From Mucilaginibacter sp. (GTDB taxonomy: Bacteria > Bacteroidota > Bacteroidia > Sphingobacteriales > Sphingobacteriaceae), in assembly GCA_028288305.1 (NCBI GenBank), contig JAQBOA010000064.1, forward strand, positions 38,826 to 102,825: DNA of 64,000 nt, in the 5' to 3' direction. Position 1 is the first letter of the stretch, and the number at the start of each line of letters is the position of its first letter. This document shows, one piece after another, positions 30,743 through 40,338 of this stretch. The notes under the pieces are model-generated. The model made no database searches. It was not told the origin of the DNA and was given only the letters and a program-made list of their open reading frames with translations. The translations under genes and the position numbers were made by a program.

Positions 30743-32884
30743 TTAAGCTACCTGTTCAAGGTTTAAAACCCAGCCCATGAACTTTCCATTAAGGCCTTTA
30801 AGATATTCTATTGGTTGTTTCGAGGTTTCATCTATATTTTCTCCTGCTTCAAATACTGATAATATTTTATCGGAAAAATTAACCCACTCTTTAGATTTGT
30901 TTAAAGTATCTAACGCCGACGCTTCAATAATTATAATATCAAATTTGGCTTTTAGTATTGCAAATTTTTCTGCTATCTGGTGTTCATTTCCTAATTCAAA
31001 AATGGAAATATCGTTTCCTTTATTACCCAGGATTTTGATTTCAGACTTATCAGCTAAAAACGAAGCCTCATTACTTCCGTTTAAAAAGTCTTCCAGGTAA
31101 TATTTTGGTTTCGCGAATTCAGTGATTCCAGGGTTACTAAAATTACCGTCGATTAATAATACTTTTTTATTTACAGCCGACCATGCATAAGCAAGATTTA
31201 TAGCAGTGAATGTTTTACCTTCAGCTTTAGTGATGCTGTTAATAAGCAGTACCTTATGGTTTAAAAGCTCACTGTCGGCCTCAAACCTTAGCGATTGCAT
31301 TAAATTTTTAAATTGCTTTATTTCACCGTCCGGAGAGGTATTGCTCCAAATAGATTGCGGATCAATTGATTTCCCTTTCAATTGATTTATATTACCTAAA
31401 ACCGGCACATTTGTTCTGTTTGCAAGCTCTGCAGGGTTTTTAATTGTATCATCAAAAAAGTAAATTAAAAAGAATACGGCTATACATAATAAAAAGCTTA
31501 CCACTCCACCTATAAGTACAATCAGCATTTTTTTTGATGATTGCGCAAGTCCGGGTTCAGCGGCTTCAATTACTCTTAGCTTTATATTATATTTTGAAAC
31601 CATATTGGTTTGGTTATACTTTTGAAGAATTTCAAGATATTCCTGGCTGGCTACTGATACGGCACCTTCTAATGCCTGTATAGTACCCTCGTGTGGAACA
31701 AGGTTATCAAATTGTTTATGAAGCCTGTCAAGCTCCTTATCAATTGTTTTAACACTATTTTTCGCCAACTCATATTGTATCTCTAATGCTGACTTTTGGT
31801 CAACCAGGTTTTGTTTGGATGTTAAGGGGTTTAATATGTATTTATCCGACAGTTTCTCACTTTGCGATGAAATAACCCTGGTTAAAGAGTCGATCTGTTT
31901 TTTATATTTTGGATCAAAATTACTTTGCACGTATTCATCATCAACCTTCTCCAATTGAGTCCTGTTTAATGAAATCTGCTGGCTAACAATTACTTTCGCA
32001 CTTTCTATATATTGGCGTTTATTAGGATCAAACTTTTTGTCAATGCTGTTAATAGCAGCACGGGTTGATTGAATGTTTTTCTCAACCTCTTCCTTCCGGG
32101 TTTCAAAGTCAGCCATTTGTGCATATATGCTCTTCGCTTTCTCATTCAGATTAAGAACATGGTTTTCGATTTTATAAGCCTTCAATGCAGCCATTCTTTT
32201 ATTTAGGGAATCTTCCTTTGCTTTTAAAAGAGCACCTAAAAAGCCAACCGCTTTTTTCTGATTATCTCTAACCAAAACGGTGTAATAATTAATAAATTCA
32301 TTACAAAGTGTGTTGACTACATCCGCAGACAAATCAGGATTTCCTGATTCAAACTGAACCTGTATATAATCACTGCTTTGTATTCTGTAAATGCTAAGAT
32401 TGTTAAGCAGCGATTGCTCATCATAATGCATAGATACGAGCACTTCATTCAATCCTTTTTGATCAGGGACATTTAAAGAGAGGTCCTCTCGCTTTTTAAA
32501 CTTTTCAGAAAATACTTGTAAAGCATGCTGCCTGGCATCCGAATTTAACTGACTAAATAATTTACTTGGATTTGAATAGGGCTCTTTACTTGTAAGGTCA
32601 TGTATAATAAGACTGTAAGAAACCTGGCTTAATATTCTTTTTGAATGAAGCATTTCCAGCAGATTGCTGAATTCCTGGTTTACTTTTGATTCCTGAACAT
32701 CAGCTTCATCGTTAAATATTTTTTGATTCTGATCTGCCAGACCCGTGGCTAATTTGGCTTGTGAATAATATTTACTGGTTTGGTTACGAACCAGTAAATA
32801 AGTAATAAGCATACCAATTATAGGAATTAACACTATAGTATACTTGTGCCTTTTTAAAAGTTTGAAAAAATTGCTAAATTCCAT
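30743..32884 (-). CDS. Wzz-type chain-length determinant fused to BY-kinase-like ATPase domain
   Basis: N-terminal TM, long coiled coil, second TM (LIVLIGGVVSFLLCIAVFFLIYFF), ATPase-like LLINSITKAEGKTFTAINLAYAWSAVNKKVLLIDGNFSNP. Confidence 0.9.
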   Translation of the reverse strand: MEFSNFFKLLKRHKYTIVLIPIIGMLITYLLVRNQTSKYYSQAKLATGLADQNQKIFNDEADVQESKVNQEFSNLLEMLHSKRILSQVSYSLIIHDLTSKEPYSNPSKLFSQLNSDARQHALQVFSEKFKKREDLSLNVPDQKGLNEVLVSMHYDEQSLLNNLSIYRIQSSDYIQVQFESGNPDLSADVVNTLCNEFINYYTVLVRDNQKKAVGFLGALLKAKEDSLNKRMAALKAYKIENHVLNLNEKAKSIYAQMADFETRKEEVEKNIQSTRAAINSIDKKFDPNKRQYIESAKVIVSQQISLNRTQLEKVDDEYVQSNFDPKYKKQIDSLTRVISSQSEKLSDKYILNPLTSKQNLVDQKSALEIQYELAKNSVKTIDKELDRLHKQFDNLVPHEGTIQALEGAVSVASQEYLEILQKYNQTNMVSKYNIKLRVIEAAEPGLAQSSKKMLIVLIGGVVSFLLCIAVFFLIYFFDDTIKNPAELANRTNVPVLGNINQLKGKSIDPQSIWSNTSPDGEIKQFKNLMQSLRFEADSELLNHKVLLINSITKAEGKTFTAINLAYAWSAVNKKVLLIDGNFSNPGITEFAKPKYYLEDFLNGSNEASFLADKSEIKILGNKGNDISIFELGNEHQIAEKFAILKAKFDIIIIEASALDTLNKSKEWVNFSDKILSVFEAGENIDETSKQPIEYLKGLNGKFMGWVLNLEQVA

Positions 32885-33574
32885 CTATTTTATATTTTCA
32901 AGTTTAGTACCGAGTAACTCTTCAATATCTGCCTTTGATAAATAAAGATTTGTTTCAGCATCTATTTTTATTGTTTTGTGGTTTATTAAATCGTTCTGAG
33001 ATTTATTTAAATTTTCAAATGTTTCTTCACCCTTCTCAAATCTGTATTTCATATCCTTAAATGAGCTTTCAGCTTCCTGCAATGAGGTTATTTGAAGTTT
33101 TAATTGCGCCTGGCGCTGTAAATAGATATAATACCTTTTTTTCACTTCCGTTTCCAGATTGATTGTGTATTCATCCTGGTCATGCTTTGCAATTTGAAAT
33201 TCCTCCTTCGCCTGGCGTACCATGTAGGGTTGTTGAATTAATGTACCCACGTTTAGAAATATACCCGCCTGAAAACCCTGGTAATAGCTTGTGCCCGGAT
33301 TTACAGGGTTAATTTTGGCTTGTCCCGGTTGATAAACATAGGAAAGAGTTATGGCGTTAAATAATGACGCTTTGGTTTTTGATATAACATCAGAAGCAAT
33401 ATTTACGCGGTTCTGATAGCTTTTTACCTTTGGGTAATTGGCTTTAGCGGTATCAATAAGTTTTTTAATATAATTACCTGAAATGCCGGGAAGTATTGTT
33501 TCCTGGGCTAAACTGGATTTATTTAGAAAAAGAATAAAAAGAATGAAAATCAGAAATACCTTTTTATGTGACAT
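32885..33574 (-). CDS. Short TolC/outer-membrane-efflux-like protein
   Basis: 229 aa; signal peptide, IASDVISKTKASLFNAITLSYVYQPG...QAKEEFQIAKHDQDEYTINLETEVKKRYYIYLQRQAQLKL; only about one TolC repeat. Confidence 0.8.
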   Translation of the reverse strand: MSHKKVFLIFILFILFLNKSSLAQETILPGISGNYIKKLIDTAKANYPKVKSYQNRVNIASDVISKTKASLFNAITLSYVYQPGQAKINPVNPGTSYYQGFQAGIFLNVGTLIQQPYMVRQAKEEFQIAKHDQDEYTINLETEVKKRYYIYLQRQAQLKLQITSLQEAESSFKDMKYRFEKGEETFENLNKSQNDLINHKTIKIDAETNLYLSKADIEELLGTKLENIK

Positions 33575-33810
33575 CGGTTTTGAAATAACAATTTTTTGTT
33601 TTGTAAGGAAATTAAGTTGATTTTTCCTTATAGCTATCTTAACTTAACTAATAATATTTAACTTAATTAATAATAAATTTTAAATGAAAGTTATATTTAA
33701 CTTCCTATTATTCTTTTTGTTAAAAGCAGGTATACGCTGGGATAATTATTTAGTTGCTTATAATTGAGATACTTTCACGATTGTTGGAGTAGTTGATAGC
33801 TTGCCGGGCT

Positions 33811-33834
33811 TACATCTGCCAAAAGGCGGATGTA
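33811..33834. other. Stable hairpin without T-tract
   Basis: TACATCTGCC-AAAA-GGCGGATGTA (10-bp stem with one G-U pair) upstream of the TolC-like/Wzz genes. Confidence 0.5.
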
Positions 33835-33901
33835 GTTCGGGTTGTTGATCTGATATATCAAAAATCACATGCCACTATCAGAATGCTATATCCGGAATTA
33901 A

Positions 33902-33957
33902 ATTTTGAAATCTGAAAAATAGTCCTTTCCTTTATTGCGTAAAATTTACGGAATAAG
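33902..33957 (+). promoter_or_regulatory. Copy 1 of ~56-bp upstream element with TTTATTGCGTAAAATTTACGGAATAA dyad
   Basis: ATTTTGAAATCTGAAAAATAGTCCTTTCCTTTATTGCGTAAAATTTACGGAATAAG; near-identical copy at 39348-39404. Confidence 0.7.
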
Positions 33958-34126
33958 ATTTTTGTTTAAGATTTAATATGTCTGAATTTTCCTTAAGCCG
34001 ATGAGATTTTAAAAAATATATCTTTTAAATACCTCTATAAAAACCGTATCTATCCGCTTTTTTACATAAGAAACATCATTATTCTAACTATAAACAATTA
34101 TATTTCCCGCATCAAATAAACCAAAT

Positions 34127-36790
34127 ATGAAATTTAAATTTACACCCTTGCTGCTTATTCCATTTTTCTTTTTATCCTTCGGCCCCCCAATGCCAAGGGT
34201 TTTAATATTCACTAAGACAGCAGGTTACCATCATGCTTCTATCCCTGTGGGCGTCGAGGCGATTTTGAAACTTGGTAAAGAAAACAATTTTGCTGTCGAT
34301 ACAACTTCTGATGCTTCGATGATCCAGGAAAAGAATCTGCAGAAATACGCTGCTGTTATATTTTTAAGTACTACCGGCCCTTTGTTAACCAGTAATGAAA
34401 GAAATGATTTTGAGCGCTATATCCAGGCTGGTGGTGGCTATGTGGGAATACATGCTGCTGCTGATGCTGAATATGACTGGCATTGGTACGGCCGCCTGGT
34501 AGGCGGTTACTTTTCCAGTCACCCTGCACAGCAGGAAGCTGTATTGCATGTAGTTGATAAAACCCATATTTCAACAAAGCATTTACCTGATGAATGGAAA
34601 AGGAAAGATGAATGGTATAACTACAAAGAGCTGAATAAAGATATACATGTACTAATCACTATTGACGAAAACAGCTATAAAGGCGGCACAAACGGCGCTG
34701 TACATCCTATGGCATGGTACCACAATTTTGATGGCGGCAGGGCATGGTATACTGAACTTGGACATACCGATGAATCGTACAGTGACCCACTTTATTTAAA
34801 GCACATTCTTGGTGGTATTCAGTGGGCTATAGGCGAACATCAAAAATTAAATTATGCCAAAGCAACCACCGAACGCATACCCGAAGAAAACCGTTTTGTA
34901 AAAACACAGCTCCTGACAGGTACTTTTTTTGAACCAACGGAGATGACCATTCTACCCAACCTGGATGTTTTGATAACCCAGCGGCGCGGCGAAATATTGC
35001 TTTATAAAAATGCTACCAAAACCGTTAAACAGGCAGGCTTTTTAAACGCATACTGGAAAACAGTTCATACCAAAGGTGTAAACGCCGAAGAAGGAGTTTT
35101 AGGCATACAAGCCGATCCCGATTTTAAGAACAATCACTATGTTTATATTTATTATAGCCCGATTGATACCAGTGTGAACCGCTTATCGCGCTTTACATTT
35201 GTTAATGATACCATTGATAACAAATCGGAAAAAGTAGTATTACAGCTTTATTCACAACGCGAAATTTGCTGCCACACAGGCGGTTCAATTGCCTTTGGGA
35301 AGGATAACTTGCTGTTCCTGTCAACAGGCGATAACTCAACTCCGTTTGATGAGGGCGGAAAACCTCCTTATAATACGCACGCTTTTGCTCCGTTGGATGA
35401 CCGTCCCGGTAATGAGCATTACGACTCAAGGCGTTCAGCCGGCAATAGCAACGACTTGCGTGGAAAGATATTGAGAATAAAAATGAAGCCGGACGGCACT
35501 TACGATATACCGGAAGGAAACCTGTTTAAACCCGGAGAACCAAATACCAGGCCCGAAATTTTTGTAATGGGCGACAGAAACCCTTATCGTATTGCGGTAG
35601 ATAAAAAGAACAACAATTTATATTGGGGTGAAGTAGGACCGGATGCAAATAAAGACAGCTTAGATACAAGAGGCCCACGTGGTTACGATGAGTTTAACCA
35701 GGCCAGGTCTGCAGGTTTTTTCGGTTGGCCACTGTTTATAGGGCCAAATATTCCCTACCATGCTTATGATTATGCCACCGGTGTTTCAGGACCAGCTTTT
35801 GACCCTGCAAGGCCGGTAAACGAATCAAAGAATAATACAGGTTTAAAAGAGTTGCCACCTGCGCAGCCGGCTTTTATATGGTATCCTTATGGTCCTTCGG
35901 CAGATTTTCCGGAGTTAGGCTCGGGCGGAAGATGTGCAATGGCTGGCCCTGTTTATTATACGGACCTGTATCCTAAAAGCACTCGTTTTCCCGATTATTA
36001 CGATAAAAAAGTATTTATTTATGATTGGATAAGGGCCTGGATAAAAGTTGTGACCCTACAGCCAAATGGCGATTTTGACAAAATGGAATCGTTTATGCCA
36101 TTAACCAAGTTTAATGCTCCTATTGATATGGAAACCGGCCCGGACGGCAGAATTTATGTGCTGGAATATGGCAATGGCTGGTTTGCTAAAAATGCCGATG
36201 CCGGTTTAGCAAGAATTGACTATAACCGCGGAAACCGTGCGCCGGAAATAGCTAAAGTAAATGCCAGCAAGACTTATGGCGCATTGCCTTTAACAGTGGC
36301 GTTTACTGTTGCAGCAAAAGATCCTGAAAATGATAAAATGTCGTACACCTGGAACCTGGGTAATGGCGTAACGCGTAAAACACTGGTTCCAAGGCTTAGT
36401 TATACCTACACTAAAAAAGGTAATTATACAGCTACTGTTGATGTAAAGGACGACCTGGATGCTACTACAAAAAGTAAGCCTCTTAGTATACTTGCTGGTA
36501 GTTCAGCACCTGCGTTGTCAAGTCTCACTGCAAACAGTCCGGGCAAAGTGTTGATGTTATCTCTCGATTGCAAGACCTGTCATAAAATAAGTGAAAAATC
36601 AATTGGGCCTGCATTTACCGATGTGGCTAAAAAGTATCCCAATGATAAAGCTTCAATGGCTCACTTAACACAAAAAGTTACACAAGGCGGAAGCGGTGTT
36701 TGGGGCGATGTTGCTATGCCTGCACATCCGGCACTGAAACCTACAGAAGCTAAACAAATTATAAGCTGGATATTATCGCTTAAACAATAA
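34127..36790 (+). CDS. ThuA-PQQ-dependent sugar dehydrogenase-PKD-cytochrome c fusion protein
   Basis: ThuA: VLIFTKTAGYHHASIP...GGGYVGIHAAADAEYDW; GSDH propeller: EGVLGIQADPDFKNNHYVYIYYSP, GPDGRIYVLEYGNGW; PKD: FTVAAKDPENDKMSYTWNLGNG; heme: CKTCH. Confidence 0.94.
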   Translation: MKFKFTPLLLIPFFFLSFGPPMPRVLIFTKTAGYHHASIPVGVEAILKLGKENNFAVDTTSDASMIQEKNLQKYAAVIFLSTTGPLLTSNERNDFERYIQAGGGYVGIHAAADAEYDWHWYGRLVGGYFSSHPAQQEAVLHVVDKTHISTKHLPDEWKRKDEWYNYKELNKDIHVLITIDENSYKGGTNGAVHPMAWYHNFDGGRAWYTELGHTDESYSDPLYLKHILGGIQWAIGEHQKLNYAKATTERIPEENRFVKTQLLTGTFFEPTEMTILPNLDVLITQRRGEILLYKNATKTVKQAGFLNAYWKTVHTKGVNAEEGVLGIQADPDFKNNHYVYIYYSPIDTSVNRLSRFTFVNDTIDNKSEKVVLQLYSQREICCHTGGSIAFGKDNLLFLSTGDNSTPFDEGGKPPYNTHAFAPLDDRPGNEHYDSRRSAGNSNDLRGKILRIKMKPDGTYDIPEGNLFKPGEPNTRPEIFVMGDRNPYRIAVDKKNNNLYWGEVGPDANKDSLDTRGPRGYDEFNQARSAGFFGWPLFIGPNIPYHAYDYATGVSGPAFDPARPVNESKNNTGLKELPPAQPAFIWYPYGPSADFPELGSGGRCAMAGPVYYTDLYPKSTRFPDYYDKKVFIYDWIRAWIKVVTLQPNGDFDKMESFMPLTKFNAPIDMETGPDGRIYVLEYGNGWFAKNADAGLARIDYNRGNRAPEIAKVNASKTYGALPLTVAFTVAAKDPENDKMSYTWNLGNGVTRKTLVPRLSYTYTKKGNYTATVDVKDDLDATTKSKPLSILAGSSAPALSSLTANSPGKVLMLSLDCKTCHKISEKSIGPAFTDVAKKYPNDKASMAHLTQKVTQGGSGVWGDVAMPAHPALKPTEAKQIISWILSLKQ

Positions 36791-36805
36791 TATTTAACAA
36801 CCGCC

Positions 36806-36843
36806 AGCAGGATAATTGATAACAGTTATCCTGCTTTTTTTAT
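36806..36843 (+). terminator. Rho-independent terminator
   Basis: AGCAGGATAA-ttgataacag-TTATCCTGCTTTTTTT. Confidence 0.88.
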
Positions 36844-36873
36844 TTATCTAACTTTGTATCGAACTAATTCTCA

Positions 36874-39234
36874 ATGAAAAAACTATTTACCCTTTTATTT
36901 ATATTATTCGTTTATTGTTCAGCTAACGCGCAAAATCTAACTACTGTTTCAGGTGTTGTCACCAGTACAAAGTCGCAACCGGTTGCTGGTGCAACGGTAA
37001 CTTTGCTAAATACCAATTACAGCGCTGTAACTAACTCAGCCGGAAAATACACCATTAAAGGTGTCTCTGCAGGTAAGTATACTTTGCATATCAGTTGCAT
37101 AGCATATGCAGCAACAAACCAGTCAATTACATTAAATGGGCAGCAGCAAACGGTAAACATACAGCTTAGCGATGCAAATAACCGGCTGGATGAAGTGGTT
37201 GTTACCGCTCAAAAAAGAGAAGAAGAAGTTCAGCAGGTACCTATCAGTATTTCAACGCTTTCGGCAAAGGATGTTCAGGCATACAGATTACAAAATCTTA
37301 AAGATATTACAGCAGTAGTGCCAAATTTGTATTCGGCAGGTCCGGGTGATAACCGCAATGTAACCGGTATAAGGGGTATTGCAACAACATCCTATGATCC
37401 TGCCGTGGTAACTTATATTGATGGCGTTAACCAGTTTAGCCTGGATACTTATATTCCCCAGCTTTTTGATGTGGAGCGTATTGAGGTTTTGCGCGGGCCG
37501 CAGGGAACTTTATATGGAAGAAATGCTCTTGGTGGTGTAATTAATGTGATCACCAAACAGCCAACAAATGAAACAAGCGGATTTGCCGGACTGGAATTTG
37601 GCAATTACGGCGAGCAAAGATACAGTTTGGGTTTGCGTACTCCGCTGATAAAGGACAAGTTGTTTTTAGGCGTAGCGGGTACTTATTCGGGTTTTGATGG
37701 CTTTTATACCAATGTTTTTAACAATACAAAATTTGATAAGCAGCATTTCTTTTTAGGCAACTATTATCTTAAATTCTTAGCCAGCCAAAAGTTAACATTT
37801 ACACTGAACGTTAAAAATTATGAGAACCGCAATAACGGACCGTTCCAACTGGCCGCCAGCCCGGCAGATGCATTAAGTATGCCCTTTAAGGTTGATCAGA
37901 ATGCGACTACCAAAATGATTGATAATATATTTAACGCATCTTTATCTGCAAATTATACCGGCAGCAGCTTCAATTTCACTTCGGTAAGCTCATACCAGGA
38001 AAACTACAGGTATTATACCAACCCAATAGACGGCGACTTCTCCCCTCTTGATGCCGTTTCAATTATTAATAACTACGGCAATGACTGGAACAAGGTAAAA
38101 GTTGGTACGCAGGAATTTAGGTTTAGCTCGCCTGCCTCATCCCAATCGCCTTTAAAATGGACAGCAGGGTTGTACGGATTTTATCGCTACAGTCCTACCA
38201 AAACTGGAACACACTTTGGTGCTGATGCAGCTGCTGTTGGCTCACCTATTAATAATTTCACCAGCATCAATACAAATATTGAGCGTAATTACGGAGCAGC
38301 AGCATTTGGACAGGTGGTTTATACAATTGATCCAAAGTGGGATGTTACTGCAGGTCTTCGGTATGACGTTGAACACAAAAAAGAAGAAGTGAAAGGTGAA
38401 TTTCAACCCGACGGGCAAAGCGCTATAGTGACCCGACCGGATACTTCTTCGACAGCGAACTTTAACGCATTTACACCAAAGGTTACTGTTGCTTACCATT
38501 TAACCGATAACGATAACCTGTTTGGCTCCTACAGCAGGGGTTTTAGGGCAGGCGGAATCAGCCAGTTAGGCTCCGATCCTTCGCAACCGCCGCTTTATGC
38601 CTATAAACCGGAGTACAGTGATAATTATGAGGTTGGATCGAAAAACACATTCCTAAATAAAAGGCTGCGCGTAAATATTTCAGCATTTTACACGCTGGTA
38701 AATAATGCGCAAGTGCCAACCCTGATATTGCCTGACGCTATTACTGTTACTAAAAATGCCGGAAAGCTGAACAGTAAAGGTATCGAGGCTGAGATTGCTG
38801 CTACCTTATTAAAAGGCTTTGATATAGATTATAACTTTGGCTATACCCATGCCCGCTATACCGATCTTAATGTTGCCAATAATGGCCAGGTATTAAATTT
38901 AAAAGGCAATCACCAGGTTTACACGCCTGACGTAACTTCAATGCTGGCCCTGCAATATACTTATGAACTTAATGGAACACCTAACGTTCAATTAATAGCA
39001 CGCGGCGAATGGCGTTACCTTGGCAACGAATATTTCGATCTGGCTAACCAAATTGAGCAAAAAGCCTACAGCTTATTTAATGCCCATATTGGTGTAAGCA
39101 CTAAAAGATTTGATGTGTTTTTATGGGGCAGCAATTTAGCCGATAAGCACTATTTAGATTATGCTTATGATTTTGGCGCTTCACACCTGGGTAATCCTAG
39201 AACTTATGGTGTTAGTTTAAGAACTAATTTTTAA
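36874..39234 (+). CDS. TonB-dependent receptor with N-terminal carboxypeptidase-regulatory-like domain
   Basis: VSGVVTSTKSQPVAGATVTLLNT; plug ERIEVLRGPQGTLYGRNALGGVINVITKQP; C-terminal barrel strand ending LGNPRTYGVSLRTNF. Confidence 0.95.
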   Translation: MKKLFTLLFILFVYCSANAQNLTTVSGVVTSTKSQPVAGATVTLLNTNYSAVTNSAGKYTIKGVSAGKYTLHISCIAYAATNQSITLNGQQQTVNIQLSDANNRLDEVVVTAQKREEEVQQVPISISTLSAKDVQAYRLQNLKDITAVVPNLYSAGPGDNRNVTGIRGIATTSYDPAVVTYIDGVNQFSLDTYIPQLFDVERIEVLRGPQGTLYGRNALGGVINVITKQPTNETSGFAGLEFGNYGEQRYSLGLRTPLIKDKLFLGVAGTYSGFDGFYTNVFNNTKFDKQHFFLGNYYLKFLASQKLTFTLNVKNYENRNNGPFQLAASPADALSMPFKVDQNATTKMIDNIFNASLSANYTGSSFNFTSVSSYQENYRYYTNPIDGDFSPLDAVSIINNYGNDWNKVKVGTQEFRFSSPASSQSPLKWTAGLYGFYRYSPTKTGTHFGADAAAVGSPINNFTSINTNIERNYGAAAFGQVVYTIDPKWDVTAGLRYDVEHKKEEVKGEFQPDGQSAIVTRPDTSSTANFNAFTPKVTVAYHLTDNDNLFGSYSRGFRAGGISQLGSDPSQPPLYAYKPEYSDNYEVGSKNTFLNKRLRVNISAFYTLVNNAQVPTLILPDAITVTKNAGKLNSKGIEAEIAATLLKGFDIDYNFGYTHARYTDLNVANNGQVLNLKGNHQVYTPDVTSMLALQYTYELNGTPNVQLIARGEWRYLGNEYFDLANQIEQKAYSLFNAHIGVSTKRFDVFLWGSNLADKHYLDYAYDFGASHLGNPRTYGVSLRTNF

Positions 39235-39251
39235 TATCATCATTGTTAATC

Positions 39252-39286
39252 AAGCCTTATTGCGTCAAATTGACGCAATAAGGCTT
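39252..39286. terminator. Long perfect palindrome after TonB receptor gene
   Basis: AAGCCTTATTGCGTCAA-A-TTGACGCAATAAGGCTT, 17-bp perfect arms with 1-nt centre. Confidence 0.65.
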
Positions 39287-39347
39287 ATGATCTTTCTCTT
39301 CCAAACTTCAATTATCTGATTGAAAGTAATTTATCTCGATAAATAAT

Positions 39348-39404
39348 ATTTTGAAATCTGGAAAATTGTCCTTTCCTTTATTGCGTAAAAATTACGTAAT
39401 AAAG
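39348..39404 (+). promoter_or_regulatory. Copy 2 of ~56-bp upstream element with TTTATTGCGTAAAAATTACGTAATAAA dyad
   Basis: ATTTTGAAATCTGGAAAATTGTCCTTTCCTTTATTGCGTAAAAATTACGTAATAAA, 42 bp upstream of the next start codon. Confidence 0.7.
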
Positions 39405-39445
39405 TTTCAAACTTATTACCCTTAAACGAAACCAAATTATAAATC

Positions 39446-40288
39446 ATGAAGAAAATTTTATTCATTGCAGCATTAATGCTGCTTTTTTTAGCATCAACTA
39501 TGGTTAATGCCCAGTCGAACCAATCAAAAGAATGGAAGCTTGGTGTTGCCCTATGGACATTTCACAACTTTTCACTTGCCGAATCTATCAGGAAGGTAGA
39601 TAGTGCAGGATTGCATTATATTGAGGGATCGGTATTTCAAAAGGCGGGTAACGAGCTGGAGCAATCAAGCGTAATGGGCTTATCGCCTGAGGGAATAGAG
39701 AAGTTGAAAAGCTATATGGCGGAGCATAAAATAAAAATGCCATCCATTTATATTTTTGGCGGGAAGACATTAAACAGCTGGGTAAGCGGGTTTGAGCTTG
39801 CCAAAAAGCTTAATGTTGAGTTTGTTACAGCCGAACCACCAAAAGCGCTGTGGGACAGTATTGATAACCTTGCGGGAACTTATCATTTAAAGGTTGCCCT
39901 GCACAACCATTGGAAAGGCATGAGCATTTACTGGCACCCGGATTCTGTTTTAGCTGCACTAAAGGGCCATCCAAATTTTGGTGCATGTCCTGATCTGGGC
40001 CACTGGCCAAAAAGCGGTATTGATGCTGTTGAAGGGTTAAGAAAATTACAAGGGCATATTCTGGCTATTCACCTTAAAGATTGTGATCAACTAAATAATA
40101 CCAAAGCGAATGATGTTAATATAGGAACCGGCGTGGTGAACTTTCCGGCTGCATTTGCTGAATTAAAAAGACAGAAATATAATGGCTATATCTATATTGA
40201 AAGGGATGCCAATTATAAACCAAGTAATCTGCCTTCAGTAATTGAAGAAGTTAAATATTATAACGAGCAGGTGGCTAAATTGAAATAG
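39446..40288 (+). CDS. Secreted sugar phosphate isomerase/epimerase (xylose-isomerase-like TIM barrel)
   Basis: Signal peptide; LGVALWTFHNFSLAESIRKVDSAGLHYIEG...KVALHNHWKG...GACPDLGHWPKSGIDAVEGL...ILAIHLKD. Confidence 0.9.
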   Translation: MKKILFIAALMLLFLASTMVNAQSNQSKEWKLGVALWTFHNFSLAESIRKVDSAGLHYIEGSVFQKAGNELEQSSVMGLSPEGIEKLKSYMAEHKIKMPSIYIFGGKTLNSWVSGFELAKKLNVEFVTAEPPKALWDSIDNLAGTYHLKVALHNHWKGMSIYWHPDSVLAALKGHPNFGACPDLGHWPKSGIDAVEGLRKLQGHILAIHLKDCDQLNNTKANDVNIGTGVVNFPAAFAELKRQKYNGYIYIERDANYKPSNLPSVIEEVKYYNEQVAKLK

Positions 40289-40338
40289 CAGCTAAAAGAA
40301 TTCATCAAGCAACTATAAACCATTAAAAATTAAAAATC

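Noticed and set aside
16850-33574. Possible novel defence or secretion island
   Set aside because: Gene content is coherently exopolysaccharide biosynthesis; no nuclease, toxin, reverse transcriptase or phage genes were recognised.
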